Positions 15,226 to 16,198 of a stretch of 16,198 bases of DNA are shown one piece after another. The number at the start of each line of letters is the position of its first letter. The stretch's first letter is position 1. A program made the position numbers and the translations under genes. Below the pieces are notes generated by a model, which made no database searches, was not told where the DNA came from, and saw nothing but the letters and a program-made list of their open reading frames with translations. Source of the DNA: Paralcaligenes sp039935015 (GTDB lineage Bacteria; Pseudomonadota; Gammaproteobacteria; Burkholderiales; Burkholderiaceae_B); the NCBI GenBank assembly GCA_039935015.1, contig JBDTLC010000152.1:1-16198 (forward strand), written 5' to 3'.

Positions 15226-16198
15226 TCATGGCCCGGACACTGACCGCGCGGGCTATCCACATGGCCAGTACCGCAGCGACGACGAAGCCAATTGCCGCAC
15301 CAAACCAAGGCCCGCGGCTATAGCCCAAGTCAAGCATAACGCCAAACCCCGCTGGCGCAAGAGACGACCCTACGTCCATGCCTGAATACACGAGCCCGTA
15401 AACGGTTCCCGTAGATCCCTTGGGCGTCACGCGACGAATAAGCATATCGCGCGAAGGCGTGGCCACGCCCGAACAGAAACCCGCCAGAGCCACTAACGTT
15501 ACAGCAAAAGAGTTGGCAACCGAACCCGATGCAAGCACGACCAGAAGGCCCCCCGCCAGCATCAGCGATACGGCTACTATGCGCTCTGTATTGGGTGTGG
15601 CGCCCACCAGAAAGCCCCCAGCCAGCATACCAACAGCGGCCGCCAGCATATAGGCCGACAAAGCCGTGCCCGCCAGCACCTTGTCGATTCCGTATACATG
15701 GCCCAACATGGGTATGGTGTAGTTTTGCACGGCTGACAAAGACATTGAAGTAAAAGCGAAAAACAGGAATGCTCCCCACAACGCAGGTTGCACCAGCAAC
15801 GTGGCCAGCGTTTGCACCACGGTTTGCCGGGCCATGCCGGGCTGCGTGATCTCGCCGGCTGCCGGGTCGGCGGCATAGCTCTTGCTTTTGCCAGCGAGCA
15901 GATCGCGCCCTAGCCAAACAAGGACGAGTACGAATGCCACCAGACCGGCCGCCGCAAAGGCCGCCATACGCCAACTGGCCACATGAATAATCGCCGCCAT
16001 AAAAATCGGCGTAAGTGCCCAGCCCAAATTGCCGGTCAACCCGTGGGCACTGAACGCGTGGCCCAGGCGTGACGGGCTGATGCGATGGTTAATGATGAAA
16101 TAATCCACCGGGTGAAAAACCGAGTTGCCTGCTCCGCCCACGACAGCCGCCAGCATCAGCATGGTATAACCCCCCGACAAGCCGATCAGAACGCCTGA
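15215..16198 (-). CDS. Major facilitator superfamily transporter (5' partial)
   Basis: A hydrophobic inner-membrane protein. The frame is open to the window edge, so the N-terminus is missing; 327 residues are present of about 400 typical for the family. About nine membrane segments can be counted, as expected for a 12-segment MFS protein lacking its first three or so. A charged, less hydrophobic stretch (RDLLAGKSKSYAADPAAGEITQPGMARQ) fits the central cytoplasmic loop between the two six-helix halves. The block NSVFHPVDYFIINHRISPSRLGHAFSAHGLTGNLGW resembles the FHPADY and GRAFSVHTF region of fosmidomycin-resistance (Fsr)-like exporters, but the substrate cannot be told. A TTG at 16178-16180 would be an internal codon, not the start. 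The stop overlaps the queF stop by 11 bp. The MFS assignment is secure; Fsr-like is tentative. Confidence 0.85.
   Translation of the reverse strand, partial: SGVLIGLSGGYTMLMLAAVVGGAGNSVFHPVDYFIINHRISPSRLGHAFSAHGLTGNLGWALTPIFMAAIIHVASWRMAAFAAAGLVAFVLVLVWLGRDLLAGKSKSYAADPAAGEITQPGMARQTVVQTLATLLVQPALWGAFLFFAFTSMSLSAVQNYTIPMLGHVYGIDKVLAGTALSAYMLAAAVGMLAGGFLVGATPNTERIVAVSLMLAGGLLVVLASGSVANSFAVTLVALAGFCSGVATPSRDMLIRRVTPKGSTGTVYGLVYSGMDVGSSLAPAGFGVMLDLGYSRGPWFGAAIGFVVAAVLAMWIARAVSVRAMTTA

Noticed and set aside
1..16198. tRNA, rRNA, CRISPR array, insertion sequence, prophage or defence genes
   Set aside because: Looked for and not seen; all long frames are housekeeping genes or their antisense shadows.

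Overview
The window looks like ordinary chromosomal core DNA of a betaproteobacterium of the order Burkholderiales, most likely the Alcaligenaceae (Pusillimonas/Alcaligenes/Bordetella relatives). This rests on the protein sequences and on moderate GC content; species cannot be told from the sequence. There are nine protein genes, two of them cut by the window edges. No tRNA, rRNA, CRISPR array, insertion sequence, phage gene or toxin/defence locus was seen. I found no sign of a novel multi-gene system; the less-explained signals lie in the gaps between genes.

Layout: (1) 1-960 (+), the C-terminal three quarters of transcription termination factor Rho. (2) 1120-2460 (+), gdhA, NADP-type glutamate dehydrogenase, ending in a terminator that lies inside the tail of the convergent gene. 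(3) 2477-6148 (-), a 1223-residue YhdP/AsmA-like inner-membrane protein. (4) 6240-9002 (+), glnE, the glutamine synthetase adenylyltransferase/removase, divergent from yhdP across 91 bp. (5) 9067-9813 (+), queH, epoxyqueuosine reductase. (6) 9922-12516 (-), clpB disaggregase. (7) 12743-14071 (-), aceA, isocitrate lyase. (8) 14395-15225 (+), queF, preQ0 reductase. (9) 15215-16198 (-), a major facilitator transporter, cut at its N-terminus and overlapping the queF stop by 11 bp.

Functional themes: gdhA makes glutamate from ammonia, and glnE tunes glutamine synthetase to nitrogen status, so two parts of ammonia assimilation flank yhdP. queF (preQ0 to preQ1) and queH (epoxyqueuosine to queuosine) are two non-consecutive steps of queuosine tRNA modification, separated by clpB and aceA. 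aceA is the entry step of the glyoxylate shunt. clpB stands alone with a candidate heat-shock promoter.

The most interesting non-coding signal is a pair of related stem-loops, one on each side of clpB, in the same orientation. They share the loop and differ over 19 bases only by two compensatory base-pair changes, so they look like a small REP-type repeat family; the downstream copy also serves as the clpB terminator. Other points for a second look are a hairpin plus five-codon upstream reading frame at the queH start, an extremely AT-rich aceA/queF divergent region with palindromes, and inverted repeats ahead of gdhA.
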